DNA from: Gemmatimonadaceae bacterium
GTDB lineage: Bacteria; Gemmatimonadota; Gemmatimonadetes; Gemmatimonadales; Gemmatimonadaceae
Assembly: GCA_025928185.1 (NCBI GenBank)
Contig: JAICKA010000002.1
Coordinates: 62,001-126,000 of the forward strand
DNA length: 64,000 nt
Reading direction: 5' to 3'
Of this stretch, positions 44,431-53,250 are shown piece after piece. The number at the start of each line of letters is the position of its first letter. Position 1 is the first letter of the stretch. The notes beneath the pieces are model-generated. The model had not been told where the DNA came from, searched no databases, and saw nothing but the letters and a program-made list of their open reading frames with translations. The translations under genes were made by a program, and so were the position numbers.

Positions 44431-45921
44431 ATGCGCGTGCTGGTAACGGGGGGAACGGGCGTGGTGGGTACGTCGGCGGTGCGCGCGCTCGTTCGGCATG
44501 GACACTCGGTTCGCATTCTCAGCCGCCACGCTGGTCGTGAGGAACCGGGCTGGCCGCCGGGCGTTGAAGGATGGGTGGGCGACGTATCGAACGAGAAATC
44601 CATTCGTGGCAGCGCTAACGGTTGCGACGTCGTCTTGCATCTCGCGGGGATCGTCGAGGAGGCGCCGGGACGCACGTTCCAATCGGTGAACATCGATGGC
44701 ACGCGGTACATGGTGCTCGAGGCGCAGCGGTGCGGTGTTCGGAAGTTCGTGTACCTCTCCTCGCTCGGGGCCGAACGTGGGCAGTCGGCATATCACAAGT
44801 CGAAATACGTCGGCGAAGACGTTGTCCGTGCGTTCACCGGCGATTGGCTCGTCCTGCGCCCCGGCGCGGTCTATGGTCCGGGCGACGAGCACGTGTCCGT
44901 GCTGCTCCAGCTCGTCCGGACATTGCCGATCGTTCCCACGGTCGGGGACGGTGAGCAGCCTTTCCAGCCCATCTGGCACGAGGACCTGGCCGAAGCACTC
45001 GCGCTTGCGGTCGAGCGCGATGATCTGCGGTGCGCGACGTACGAGCTGGCCGGACCGGAGCAGACGTCGCAAAACGATCTTGTCGAGCGCTTCCGGGCGA
45101 TCACCGGACGGAGCGCCGTCCAAGGCACGGTGCCGGAGATGCTCGCGTCGTGGGGCGTGCGGGCATTGCAGGCCATCGGCATCGAGCCACCCATCTCGGA
45201 CGCGCAGGTCTCGATGCTCAGCGAAGGCAACGTGATTGATCCCGGCGGCCGCAACGCGTTGACCGACGTCTTCGGCATCGCGCCAACGCGGCTCGCCGAC
45301 GGACTGCAATGGCTCGCCGATGATCAGCCGGAGCAATTGCCGAACGACGGTGTCGGCGATCTTCGCCGCAAGCGATTCTGGGTCGATATGCGCGACGCTC
45401 GATTGGATGCCGAGCAGCTGTTCGAGTACCTGCGCGAGCACTTCGCCGAGTTGATGCCGTCGCTGGTGCAGGTAAAGGACGATCACGGCGCGATCGAGCC
45501 GCTCGAGGAAGGGCAGACGGTGACGATGGAGATTCCGGTTCGCGGGCAGATCCAGGTGCGCGTGGCCGAAGTGATGGACGGCCGCATGACCATGCTGACG
45601 CTGGCCGGCCATCCGCTCGCCGGGGCCGTCCGCTTTCTGGTGGAAGACGTGGATGGCGGGCTCCGTTTCGAGATTCAGGTCTACGAACGGTCGGCAACGA
45701 CGGTGGATGGCCTGGTGATGCGCACGATCGGATCGCGCCTGCAGCAAGGCGTGTGGACCGGCATGGCCGAGAATGTCGCGAAAGCTGCCGGCGGAATTGC
45801 GTCGCCAGTTCAATCCGAGGTAGCGACGCTCGACGACCGGGAGGCATCCGTCGTCCAGGACTGGGCCGCGGAGCTCAGCGGACAGCTCTCACGTAACGGG
45901 GCGTCCAGCGGCCGGAGCTGA
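44431..45921 (+). CDS. NmrA/NDUFA9-like NAD(P)-binding protein with C-terminal extension
   Basis: 496 residues from the ATG at 44431; the track ORF is 75 codons longer. N-terminal atypical SDR (about 1-300): VTGGTGVVGTSAVRALV, GWVGDVSNEKSI, VVLHLAGIVEE, KFVYLSSLGAERGQSAYHKSKYVGEDVVR (Tyr-x-x-x-Lys present as YHKSK), and IWHEDLAEALALAVE. This matches the NDUFA9/YbjT-like group. The C-terminal ~150 residues (LFEYLREHFAELMPSLVQVKDD...VEDVDGGLRFEIQVYERSATTVDGLVMRTIGSRLQQGVW) resemble a SRPBCC-type or DUF1990/DUF2867 lipid-binding fold, but the family is uncertain. Two-domain proteins of this kind are widespread; the function is unknown. Confidence 0.75.
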   Translation: MRVLVTGGTGVVGTSAVRALVRHGHSVRILSRHAGREEPGWPPGVEGWVGDVSNEKSIRGSANGCDVVLHLAGIVEEAPGRTFQSVNIDGTRYMVLEAQRCGVRKFVYLSSLGAERGQSAYHKSKYVGEDVVRAFTGDWLVLRPGAVYGPGDEHVSVLLQLVRTLPIVPTVGDGEQPFQPIWHEDLAEALALAVERDDLRCATYELAGPEQTSQNDLVERFRAITGRSAVQGTVPEMLASWGVRALQAIGIEPPISDAQVSMLSEGNVIDPGGRNALTDVFGIAPTRLADGLQWLADDQPEQLPNDGVGDLRRKRFWVDMRDARLDAEQLFEYLREHFAELMPSLVQVKDDHGAIEPLEEGQTVTMEIPVRGQIQVRVAEVMDGRMTMLTLAGHPLAGAVRFLVEDVDGGLRFEIQVYERSATTVDGLVMRTIGSRLQQGVWTGMAENVAKAAGGIASPVQSEVATLDDREASVVQDWAAELSGQLSRNGASSGRS

Positions 45922-45966
45922 CGAGCGGCCCCGCTCAGTGATGCCGAAAACGCAACGTTGGCATCG

Positions 45967-46338
45967 TCACGATGCAGGGCTGATTGCGATTCGCGGAGGG
46001 TGCCGTAATGTCGCGTGAACCGTGCACAGCTCGGCCGCACGCTTCGCGGCATCGAGTCTCTTGGCGGGCAGCGACGGCCAGTTGAACCGCACGTCGAAGG
46101 TATCGATCCGGTGGGGGTCGTCGACGAAGGTCCACGAGACGTCCAACGTCAGGTCATCCGTCTGGAGTCCCGCCTGTTTGGCCCAGGCAAACATCACCGA
46201 AAAAGTACAGTATCCGAGCGCGCCGCCGATCATATGAAAGGGTGAATACGTCTGGTCCCCGGAACATGGCTCGATGATCATTGGTCCGGGGACGGGCTCC
46301 AGCCGAACGGCGTTTTCGGACAATAGCACGAGCTTCAC
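45967..46338 (-). CDS. OsmC-family protein
   Basis: 123 residues from a GTG preceded by AGGAGGAGCGCCC, a strong ribosome site. Alpha/beta OsmC-type fold with two Cys placed as in that family: SPFHMIGGALGYCTFSVM (first Cys, in a helix) and AAELCTVHATL (second Cys). Such proteins reduce organic hydroperoxides with a reactive thiol pair. The sequence is shorter than full-length OsmC (about 140 residues) at the C-terminus, but all core elements are visible. Convergent with the SDR-like gene (45 nt). Confidence 0.8.
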   Translation of the reverse strand: MKLVLLSENAVRLEPVPGPMIIEPCSGDQTYSPFHMIGGALGYCTFSVMFAWAKQAGLQTDDLTLDVSWTFVDDPHRIDTFDVRFNWPSLPAKRLDAAKRAAELCTVHATLRHPPRIAISPAS

Positions 46339-46391
46339 GGGCGCTCCTCCTGGTAGGCGCGCCGGTGCAAGCCCCGAGCCCCGATCCAGGG

Positions 46392-46412
46392 TGTTCCACC
46401 CCTGGAACGTTC
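46392..46412. promoter_or_regulatory. Dyad GTTCCA-N4-TGGAAC overlapping GGAACGTTCC
   Basis: Perfect six-base dyad GTTCCACCCCTGGAAC at 46392-46407, joined to the ten-base palindrome GGAACGTTCC (46403-46412) and a further GTTCCA. It lies about 130 nt upstream of a lipoprotein gene and looks like a site for a dimeric regulator. The regulator is unknown; no convincing sigma-54 promoter was found between site and gene. Confidence 0.5.
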
Positions 46413-46540
46413 CGTTCCACCACCCCTGCCGGGATTAAGCAGCGTGGGGCACAGCCGATAATCCGAGGTGCAGAGTGTTCTCGTCGCGGACGTGCGACAC
46501 CCATGCGCTGTACATCAATCAACTGCCGATGGAGGCTTTG

Positions 46541-47329
46541 ATGATCAAGGTAAGTAAAACCGTGTTGATTGCGCTCGTCGCGGGTTTGGCGGCGTGCAGC
46601 GACAGCACCGCACCGAATGCCCAGCATCAGGACCGATTTGACCGTTCGGGTCAGGGTTCGACGCAGGCATTGACGAGCAGCGATACCCTGCGGTTCGGTA
46701 TCACGATCGACCCGTCCCAGGTCACGCAATTCCCCCTGGGCGCCGGTAACTACATCATCTTTCCGGCGCACTCGCTCTGCGACCCGTACACGTCCACGTA
46801 CGGTGTAACGGAGTGGGACAACCCGTGCACGCCCGCGACCTCCAAGTTCACGGTCAACGTCAAGGGTTGGCTGGACGCGAGTGGCAATCCGCACCTCGAT
46901 TTCAGCCCGGGCGTCCGTTTCGTGCCCACGCTCGACCCGGCCGGCTGGGTGAACATGTCGTTCACCGACAGCTACGCCGCGCTGAATCCGTGGTACAACA
47001 TTCTGTACTGTCCCACGGTTGGCGAGAGCTGCATCAACGAAGCGTTGTCGGACCCGACGATGGCTACGGTCACTGATCCGCTCACGGGCCGTCTGACCCG
47101 CCGCGTCAAGCACTTCAGCGGGTACATGGTGGGCGCCGGTGATGCCCTCACCGACGGTGGCACGGATCTGTACACCCGCAGCTTCAATCTGTCAGCGAAA
47201 GGGCCGACTGCGGCCAGTTCGATGAACCGGTCCGCCAGGACCGGTGTGCGGGGAACGCAGTCAGGCGTGCTCGGCCGGCTCCATCAGGCCGCGCGCAAGG
47301 CTGCCGGCTATATGCTCGCTTCGGGCTGA
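46541..47329 (+). CDS. Putative lipoprotein of unknown function
   Basis: 262 residues from the ATG at 46541, preceded by GGAGGCTTTG. Signal with lipobox AGLAAC (MIKVSKTVLIALVAGLAACSDS). The mature part is polar with two Cys pairs (YIIFPAHSLCDPYTSTYGVTEWDNPCTPATSKF; YNILYCPTVGESCINEAL), which suggests two disulfides or a metal site. C-terminal basic/Ala-rich. Not recognised as a family. A terminator follows the stop. Confidence 0.7.
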   Translation: MIKVSKTVLIALVAGLAACSDSTAPNAQHQDRFDRSGQGSTQALTSSDTLRFGITIDPSQVTQFPLGAGNYIIFPAHSLCDPYTSTYGVTEWDNPCTPATSKFTVNVKGWLDASGNPHLDFSPGVRFVPTLDPAGWVNMSFTDSYAALNPWYNILYCPTVGESCINEALSDPTMATVTDPLTGRLTRRVKHFSGYMVGAGDALTDGGTDLYTRSFNLSAKGPTAASSMNRSARTGVRGTQSGVLGRLHQAARKAAGYMLASG

Positions 47330-47346
47330 TAGCTGCCGATACTACA

Positions 47347-47388
47347 GGGGGAGGCGTGCACGTCCGCACGCCTCCCCCTTTCGTTTTT
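47347..47388 (+). terminator. Strong intrinsic terminator
   Basis: Stem GGGGGAGGCGTGC / GCACGCCTCCCCC around ACGTCC, followed by TTTCGTTTTT. Placed just after the lipoprotein gene and before the giant signalling gene. Confidence 0.85.
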
Positions 47389-47429
47389 CTATTCGACCAC
47401 CCGACGTCGGGTGAGAGGTCCGAGCGACG

Positions 47430-50400
47430 ATGCAGCCCTCGGTCGACACACTGATCCAGCAGGCGCAGCTAGCGGAACGCGAAGGGCGGCGAGACGACGC
47501 TCGTTCGTTGTACGAGCGCGCACTCTATTCGCTCAAACGCTCGCAGGACGGCAAGCTCGCGTCGTCGCTGCTCCGCTGGATCGGTCGCACATATCAACTG
47601 GACGCGAACGCCGACGCGGCGCTCGACTGCCTCGAGGCCGCGATTGCGGTCGCCGAGCAGACGAACGACGGCGAGGCGGTTGGCCACGCGATCAACGTCC
47701 AGGCGATCGTGCACCAGCAACAGGGCGATCTCGATCGGGCCGAGGCGCTGTACCTCGAGGCGCGGAATCACGCGATCGACTCGGGCGAAACGCGCCTCGC
47801 GGCGATGACCGCGCAGAACCTCGGCGTGATCTCCGCCGTGCGCGGCGACCTCGAACGGACGCTTCGCTACTACCGCACCAGTCTCGTGTCCTACCGCACG
47901 CTCGGCGTCCCCAAGGACGTGCTGGGCGCGCTGAACAACATGGGCATGCTGTACACGGACCTCGAGCGGTGGGACGACGCGGTGAGCGCGTTCGAGGAAG
48001 CGATCCAGATTGCCGAAGCGCTCGGCGACATTCCGGCTCGAATTCTCCTCGAGGTCAACCGCGCCGAGCTCGAGATCGCGCGCGGCGAGTTTGCGGCCGC
48101 GCGCAAGGCGTGCGAGCTGGCGTCCTCGTTGTCCGCGCAGACGCAGGACGCGTTCGCGATCGGCGAAATCGAGAAGCATCTCGGTACCGTCGCGCGCGAG
48201 CTGGGCGAGCTGTCGGTGGCCGAGGAGCATCTCGATCGCGCGCAGAAGATCGCCGTCGAGCGCCGCGATCTGCTGCTGTCCGCGGAAACGGCGCGCGAGC
48301 ACGCGGAGCTGTGCCGCAAACAGGGTCGCCATCGCGACGCGTTGATGCACCTCAATCGCGGCCACCGCATCTTCACGCAGCTCAGCGCGAAGCGCGACCT
48401 GGCGGACATCGATCGTCGCAATGCGCGCCTCGAGCACTACTTCCTCGAAGCGGTCCGACACTGGAGCGCCTCGATTGAATCCAAGGATCGCTACACGCAG
48501 GGTCACTGCGAGCGTGTGGCCGATCTCGCCTGCGCGCTCGCCGTGCGCTCGGGCCTCGAGCAGCGCGAGCTGTTCTGGTTCCGTATCGGCGCGATCGTGC
48601 ACGACGTCGGCAAGCTGATCATCCCATCAGACATCCTGAATAAGCCGGGCAAGCTCGCGCCCGATGAGTGGGAGCTCGTCAAACGCCATCCGGTGGCCGG
48701 TGTGGAGATGCTGGCCGACATGGACTTTCCCGGCGACGTCGTGCCGATGGTGCGCTCACACCACGAGCGGTGGGACGGCCGCGGTTATCCGGATGCGCTC
48801 TCAGGCGAGCAGATCCCGCGCAGCGCCCGCATTCTCTGCGTCGCTGATGTCTACGATGCGCTGACGTCGAAGCGAAGCTACAAGGGCGCGCTCAGCCACG
48901 ACGCGGCAATGGACATCATGCGCGCCGATGTCGGTGGACAGTTCGATCCGGAATTGTTCAAGCATTTCGAGGACCTGATGCGCACCCGCACGCCATCGAT
49001 CCGGCAGCGTGCGGCGATCGAGAGCGCGGCGCCGGTGCGGATGCCGCAGCGCGAGCTGCACGTCACCGGTCCGGTGGACGACCTCACGGGTCTCGTGACG
49101 CGCGGACCGCTCATCGAAGCCGCGACGCGCATTCTCGCCGAGCGCGGGCCGTTCGCGACAGTGTCGCTGATGGTCATCGACGTCGACCATTTCAAGACTG
49201 TCAATGACTCGCACGGCCACTTGCAGGGCGACGCCGTGCTACGCGTCGTCGCCGGTACCTTGCGCGAGCTGGCGACGGCCACGGGCATCGTCGGCCGGTA
49301 CGCCGGCGACGAGTTCGTGATCCTGCTGCCGCACACAAATTTGGACGAAGCGCGCGAGCTGGCGGAGCGCATTCGCACGACGGTGCGCCGCGCGTCCGTG
49401 CCGCTGCGCGATCGTGCCGGTTCGATCTCGGTATCGCTCTCGGTAGGCGTCGCCGCCGCCCGCGCCGAGCACAAGGACTTCGAGTCGCTGTTCGCGACGA
49501 GTGACCGCGCGCTTTACGAAGCCAAGCGCCGCGGTCGTGATACCGTCGTCACGTCGGCTGACGTCGAGGAGGGTGCGCACGAGCCGGAGATCAACCTCAA
49601 GCAGTTCGTCGGCCGCGAAGAGGAGCTGCGCCGCCTGGTGCGCATCCTCGACGCGAGCATCGAAGACGGCCCGAGCGTAGTTGCGGTGACCGGCGAAGCC
49701 GGCGTCGGCAAGTCGACGCTCGTGCGACGCCTGGCGGGCGAGGTGCGCATGCGCGCCGGCTCGCTCGTCGCCGGCCGGTGCAGCGAAGCGGACGCCAAAC
49801 CGCCGTACGCGCCGTGGGCCGAAGTCATCACGGCGATTCATCAACTCGGCGTCGTGTGCCCGCGCGAATGGCGCGAGCTGCCACGCCTGGTCCCGGCGCT
49901 CTCCGAGTCGGCGGCTCCAGCCGATCCGAACGGAAATCGCTACGCGCTGTTCGACGAGATCGTGGCGTATTTGCGGCTCGCCGCGTCGGTCCGCCCGCTG
50001 GTGCTCGTGCTCGACGACATGCAGTGGTCCGACTCCGGAACGTGGGACGTGCTCGAGCACGTGATGGATCAGCTCGAGCGCGATCGCGTGCTCATCTGCC
50101 TCACGCTGCGCGCGGAAGACACGCGCGGCGCGGTGCTCGAGCGCCGCCACCGGCTGGTGCGCGACGAGCGCTTTCACGAGATCCAGCTCTCGCGGCTCAA
50201 TCCGAGCGAGCTGCGCACGTGGCTGTCCAGCGTGTTCGGCGCGGACGCGACGCGCGAGCTGGAGGAGTACCTCCTTCGCTACTCCGAGGGCAATCCGCTG
50301 CTCGCCACGCAGCTCGTGCGCATGCTGCACGAGGACGGCGTCGTGCGATATGAGCACAGCAAGTGGACGCTGCGCTCGGAACGTGACAACAATCTTCCGT

Positions 50401-52193
50401 CGGCGCTCACCGGTCTCATGGACCGGCGCCTCGAGCGCCTGTCGCCCGAAGCGCGTCGCGTGCTCAATACCGCGGCGGTGATCGGCCGCATCTTCGACAT
50501 CGACCTGGCCATGGCGGCCGGTGCGGGCGAGGAAGACGAGATTCTCGATGCGCTGGACGAAGGCATCGCGCACGCCGTCATCGAGCCGTGGTCGGAGTCG
50601 TCATCCGGAAGCCACTTCTCGTTCACGCACGGATTGCTCGTCGATGCAGTCCGCCGCGCAATCAATCCGCGTCGCGTCGCGCGCATTCACGCGCGAGTGG
50701 CGGCGGCCATGGAGGCGCGGTGCCCGGAGAACGTCGCCGAGATCGCCATCCACTACGATCGCGCCGGCATTCCGCAGAAGGCGTACGGACATGCGATGGC
50801 TGCGGGAAGCGCCGCGCTCGCCGTGTACGCACACGACGAGGCACGCAAGTTCTTCGAAGTGGCCGAACGCGCGGCGGGCGATCCGGCGGATCGTGCGCGT
50901 GCGCTGCACCACCTCGCGGAAGTCGCCGAGACGGAGAGCCGTTACGCGCTGACCGAAGAGCTGTGCGATCGCGCGCTTGCTGGTCTGGAAAACCAGGCGG
51001 ACGACCATCGGCTGCTCGCCCTGCGCCGCATGCGCGAGCGGGTCCGCGCGGTGCAGGGTCAGCCGGCCTCGGAAACGATTGCGGCCTGCCGCGAGCTGCT
51101 CGTCAAGGCGCGCGAGCTGAAGCTCGCCGGCGAGGAAGCGGCAATCCTGAACATGATCTCGATGTATCAGGGCCGACTCGGCGAGTGGCGCGAAGCGGAA
51201 GAGGTGGCGAGCGAAGCCGTGGCGGCCGCGGAACACGCGAATGATCCGCGCCTGCTCGCGGAAGCGCTCACCCGACTCGGCATGTCGATGATGGACCGTC
51301 GCTCCGAGGAGTCGACGGACTACTATCACCGCGCACTGACGCTCTTCCGCGAAGTGGGTGATCGGCTCGGCGAGGCGAAGTGCTACATCAACATCGGCAT
51401 CATCCATCACCGCGCCGGTGAGGCGACCGCGGCCGAGGCCGCGTTCGATCACGCACTGGAAGCGGCGAACAGCGCGCACGCGCTGGACATTGCCGGTCTC
51501 GCCGCCTTGAATCTCGGCGTGCTCTATCTGCGCCGCGGCCAGCGCGATCTCGCCACTGAACGCTTTGGTGAGGCGCTCAAGCGCTTCACGGAAGCGGGCA
51601 GCGAGTCGCATCGTTTGGCGACGCTGTACAACATGGCAAACCTGGCGCGCGAGACCGAAGACTGGGCAACGGCTTCCGAGCTGTACGACCAGGTGGTGGC
51701 GGTTGCGTCGCGCATCGGCCAGCCGGACATCGAGCTCGGGGCGAAGGCGGGTCAGGCGCTCGCGGCGCTCGCTGTCGGCGCACGGTCGGTCGCCGAGGAT
51801 GCGATGCGGTGGATCCGCACGAACGTCGAGCCGCGTCCGGACTGGTGGTTCCAGGGACGCGACATGGTCGACGCGCTCCGCGTGCGTCTCGCGGCGGATC
51901 GCGGCGACGATGCGCACGCACTTCGATTGCTCCACGAGGCGGTCGACATCGCGGGGCAGCACGACATGTACGTCGCCGCGTATCTCGTGGCCGAGTGTGC
52001 GCCTTCGCTGCTGCGCTGCGGCGACGGCCTGCTCGAGTTGATCGAACGGATCACGCCGGATGTCGAGGCGCTCGGCTTCGCCGGCGTCGCCGAGCGGCTC
52101 GCGTCGCTCCGCGTCGCGCTTGGTGCCGCCACGCAGAACATCAACCCGCCGGGCCTTGCCGCAACATCGGCTGGCCTGACGTCGGCCGCGTGA
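47430..52193 (+). CDS. Giant signalling protein: TPR, HD-GYP, GGDEF, STAND-type ATPase, TPR
   Basis: 1587 residues in one frame. Parts in order: N-terminal TPR-like helices (about 1-335, repeats with ALDCLEAAIAVAEQTNDGEAVGHA); HD-GYP domain with HDVGK near 391 and DGRGYP near 450, the fold that hydrolyses cyclic di-GMP; GGDEF domain near 545-700 with AGDEF near 623 and DVDHFKTVNDSHGHLQGD, the fold that makes cyclic di-GMP; ATPase domain with Walker A TGEAGVGKST near 754 and Walker B VLVLDDMQW near 860, like the AAA_16/STAND class; then TPR repeats to about 1560. It therefore has opposite c-di-GMP activities plus an ATP-driven switch and a large protein-binding scaffold. Its stop overlaps the next gene (GTGA). 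No membrane segment. Confidence 0.9.
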   Translation: MQPSVDTLIQQAQLAEREGRRDDARSLYERALYSLKRSQDGKLASSLLRWIGRTYQLDANADAALDCLEAAIAVAEQTNDGEAVGHAINVQAIVHQQQGDLDRAEALYLEARNHAIDSGETRLAAMTAQNLGVISAVRGDLERTLRYYRTSLVSYRTLGVPKDVLGALNNMGMLYTDLERWDDAVSAFEEAIQIAEALGDIPARILLEVNRAELEIARGEFAAARKACELASSLSAQTQDAFAIGEIEKHLGTVARELGELSVAEEHLDRAQKIAVERRDLLLSAETAREHAELCRKQGRHRDALMHLNRGHRIFTQLSAKRDLADIDRRNARLEHYFLEAVRHWSASIESKDRYTQGHCERVADLACALAVRSGLEQRELFWFRIGAIVHDVGKLIIPSDILNKPGKLAPDEWELVKRHPVAGVEMLADMDFPGDVVPMVRSHHERWDGRGYPDALSGEQIPRSARILCVADVYDALTSKRSYKGALSHDAAMDIMRADVGGQFDPELFKHFEDLMRTRTPSIRQRAAIESAAPVRMPQRELHVTGPVDDLTGLVTRGPLIEAATRILAERGPFATVSLMVIDVDHFKTVNDSHGHLQGDAVLRVVAGTLRELATATGIVGRYAGDEFVILLPHTNLDEARELAERIRTTVRRASVPLRDRAGSISVSLSVGVAAARAEHKDFESLFATSDRALYEAKRRGRDTVVTSADVEEGAHEPEINLKQFVGREEELRRLVRILDASIEDGPSVVAVTGEAGVGKSTLVRRLAGEVRMRAGSLVAGRCSEADAKPPYAPWAEVITAIHQLGVVCPREWRELPRLVPALSESAAPADPNGNRYALFDEIVAYLRLAASVRPLVLVLDDMQWSDSGTWDVLEHVMDQLERDRVLICLTLRAEDTRGAVLERRHRLVRDERFHEIQLSRLNPSELRTWLSSVFGADATRELEEYLLRYSEGNPLLATQLVRMLHEDGVVRYEHSKWTLRSERDNNLPSALTGLMDRRLERLSPEARRVLNTAAVIGRIFDIDLAMAAGAGEEDEILDALDEGIAHAVIEPWSESSSGSHFSFTHGLLVDAVRRAINPRRVARIHARVAAAMEARCPENVAEIAIHYDRAGIPQKAYGHAMAAGSAALAVYAHDEARKFFEVAERAAGDPADRARALHHLAEVAETESRYALTEELCDRALAGLENQADDHRLLALRRMRERVRAVQGQPASETIAACRELLVKARELKLAGEEAAILNMISMYQGRLGEWREAEEVASEAVAAAEHANDPRLLAEALTRLGMSMMDRRSEESTDYYHRALTLFREVGDRLGEAKCYINIGIIHHRAGEATAAEAAFDHALEAANSAHALDIAGLAALNLGVLYLRRGQRDLATERFGEALKRFTEAGSESHRLATLYNMANLARETEDWATASELYDQVVAVASRIGQPDIELGAKAGQALAALAVGARSVAEDAMRWIRTNVEPRPDWWFQGRDMVDALRVRLAADRGDDAHALRLLHEAVDIAGQHDMYVAAYLVAECAPSLLRCGDGLLELIERITPDVEALGFAGVAERLASLRVALGAATQNINPPGLAATSAGLTSAA

Positions 52194-53248
52194 CGGTGCC
52201 CGATGCTGAACTACGGCAGGGAATCGTGACGAATCCCGCATCGATCCGGCCGACGCCGGTCGGCACCGACGCGCACGGCGGCCACGAATTTTCCGCCGTG
52301 GTGGCCGAGAGCCACGCCATGCGCCACGCGATCCACATGGCGCGTCGCATTGCCACGACGCACGTGCGGGCACTGCTGCTCGCCGGTGAAGCAGGTACCG
52401 GCAAGGAGCTGATGGCTCGCTGCATTCACAACGCGGGCCCGAACGCCAACGCGCCGTTCGTCTCGGTGAACTGTGCGTCGATTCCCGCGCCGTTGCTCGA
52501 TGTCGAGTTGTTCGGAACGAATCCAACGCGACACGACATGTCGCGCAAGGTCGGCGTGCTCGAGCTCACCGGTCGCGGCACCGTGTTTCTCGATGAAGTC
52601 GGCGAGATGCCGCTGGCGTTGCAGGATCGACTGCTGCGCACGCTCGAGGAATACGTGATTCCGCTTCGAGGCGCCGAGTTCGATCATCCGGTGCATTGCC
52701 GCGTGATCGCGGCGAGCAAGACGCGGCTCGAGGATCGGGTCGCCTCCGGCGCGTTCCGCGAGTCGCTGCTGGCGCGACTGTCGGTGCTGCGCATCGAGCT
52801 GCCGCCGCTCCGCGAGCGCGACGAGGACGCGCGGCTGATCGCCGAGCATCTGCTGGCCGAGGCCACGCGGCTGCAGGGCGCTCCGCATCGCAAGATCGGG
52901 CTCGACGCGGCAGCCATTCTGCGGTCGCACCGCTGGCCCGGCAACGTTCGCGAGTTGAAGCATGTGATCGAACGCGCGCAAGTAATTTGCGACGGTTCGC
53001 TGATTGGTGCGGAGCACCTCTCGATCAATCAGCGCCGCTCCGGTGCGCGCGCGGTGCGCGGCACGGCGGCGTTCGCGGAGATCCGCATTCCGTCCGACGG
53101 CAAGCCGCTGCGCGACATCGAGCGCGAGGCGCTCGAGCTCACGTTGCAGCTCACGGACAACAATCAGAGTGCAGCGGCGCGAATGCTGGCGATCTCCCGG
53201 CCGACGCTGCTCCGCAAGCTGCGTTCGTTCGGCCTGGCCAGAGAGTAG
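52190..53248 (+). CDS. Sigma-54-activator-like AAA+ protein lacking the GAFTGA loop
   Basis: 352 residues from a GTG overlapping the upstream stop (GTG at 52196 is also possible). AAA+ of the NtrC type: VVAESHAMRHAIHMARRIATTHVRALLLAGEAGTGKELMARCIH, FVSVNCASIPAPLLDVELFG, Walker B GRGTVFLDEVGEMPLALQ, the LPPLRERDEDARLIAEHLL region and SHRWPGNVRELKHVIERAQVI, then a C-terminal Fis-like HTH (LELTLQLTDNNQSAAARMLAISRPTLLRKL). The segment after VELFG reads TNPTRHDMSRKVG rather than HxKGAFTGA, so the sigma-54 contact loop is missing. No receiver domain. It probably depends on its partner protein for input and does not use standard sigma-54 contact. Confidence 0.85.
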   Translation: MTVPDAELRQGIVTNPASIRPTPVGTDAHGGHEFSAVVAESHAMRHAIHMARRIATTHVRALLLAGEAGTGKELMARCIHNAGPNANAPFVSVNCASIPAPLLDVELFGTNPTRHDMSRKVGVLELTGRGTVFLDEVGEMPLALQDRLLRTLEEYVIPLRGAEFDHPVHCRVIAASKTRLEDRVASGAFRESLLARLSVLRIELPPLRERDEDARLIAEHLLAEATRLQGAPHRKIGLDAAAILRSHRWPGNVRELKHVIERAQVICDGSLIGAEHLSINQRRSGARAVRGTAAFAEIRIPSDGKPLRDIEREALELTLQLTDNNQSAAARMLAISRPTLLRKLRSFGLARE

Positions 53249-53250
53249 AA

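Noticed and set aside
46413-46540. Sigma-54 promoter downstream of the GTTCCA dyad
   Set aside because: No GG-N10-GC arrangement with consensus flanks was found in this stretch.
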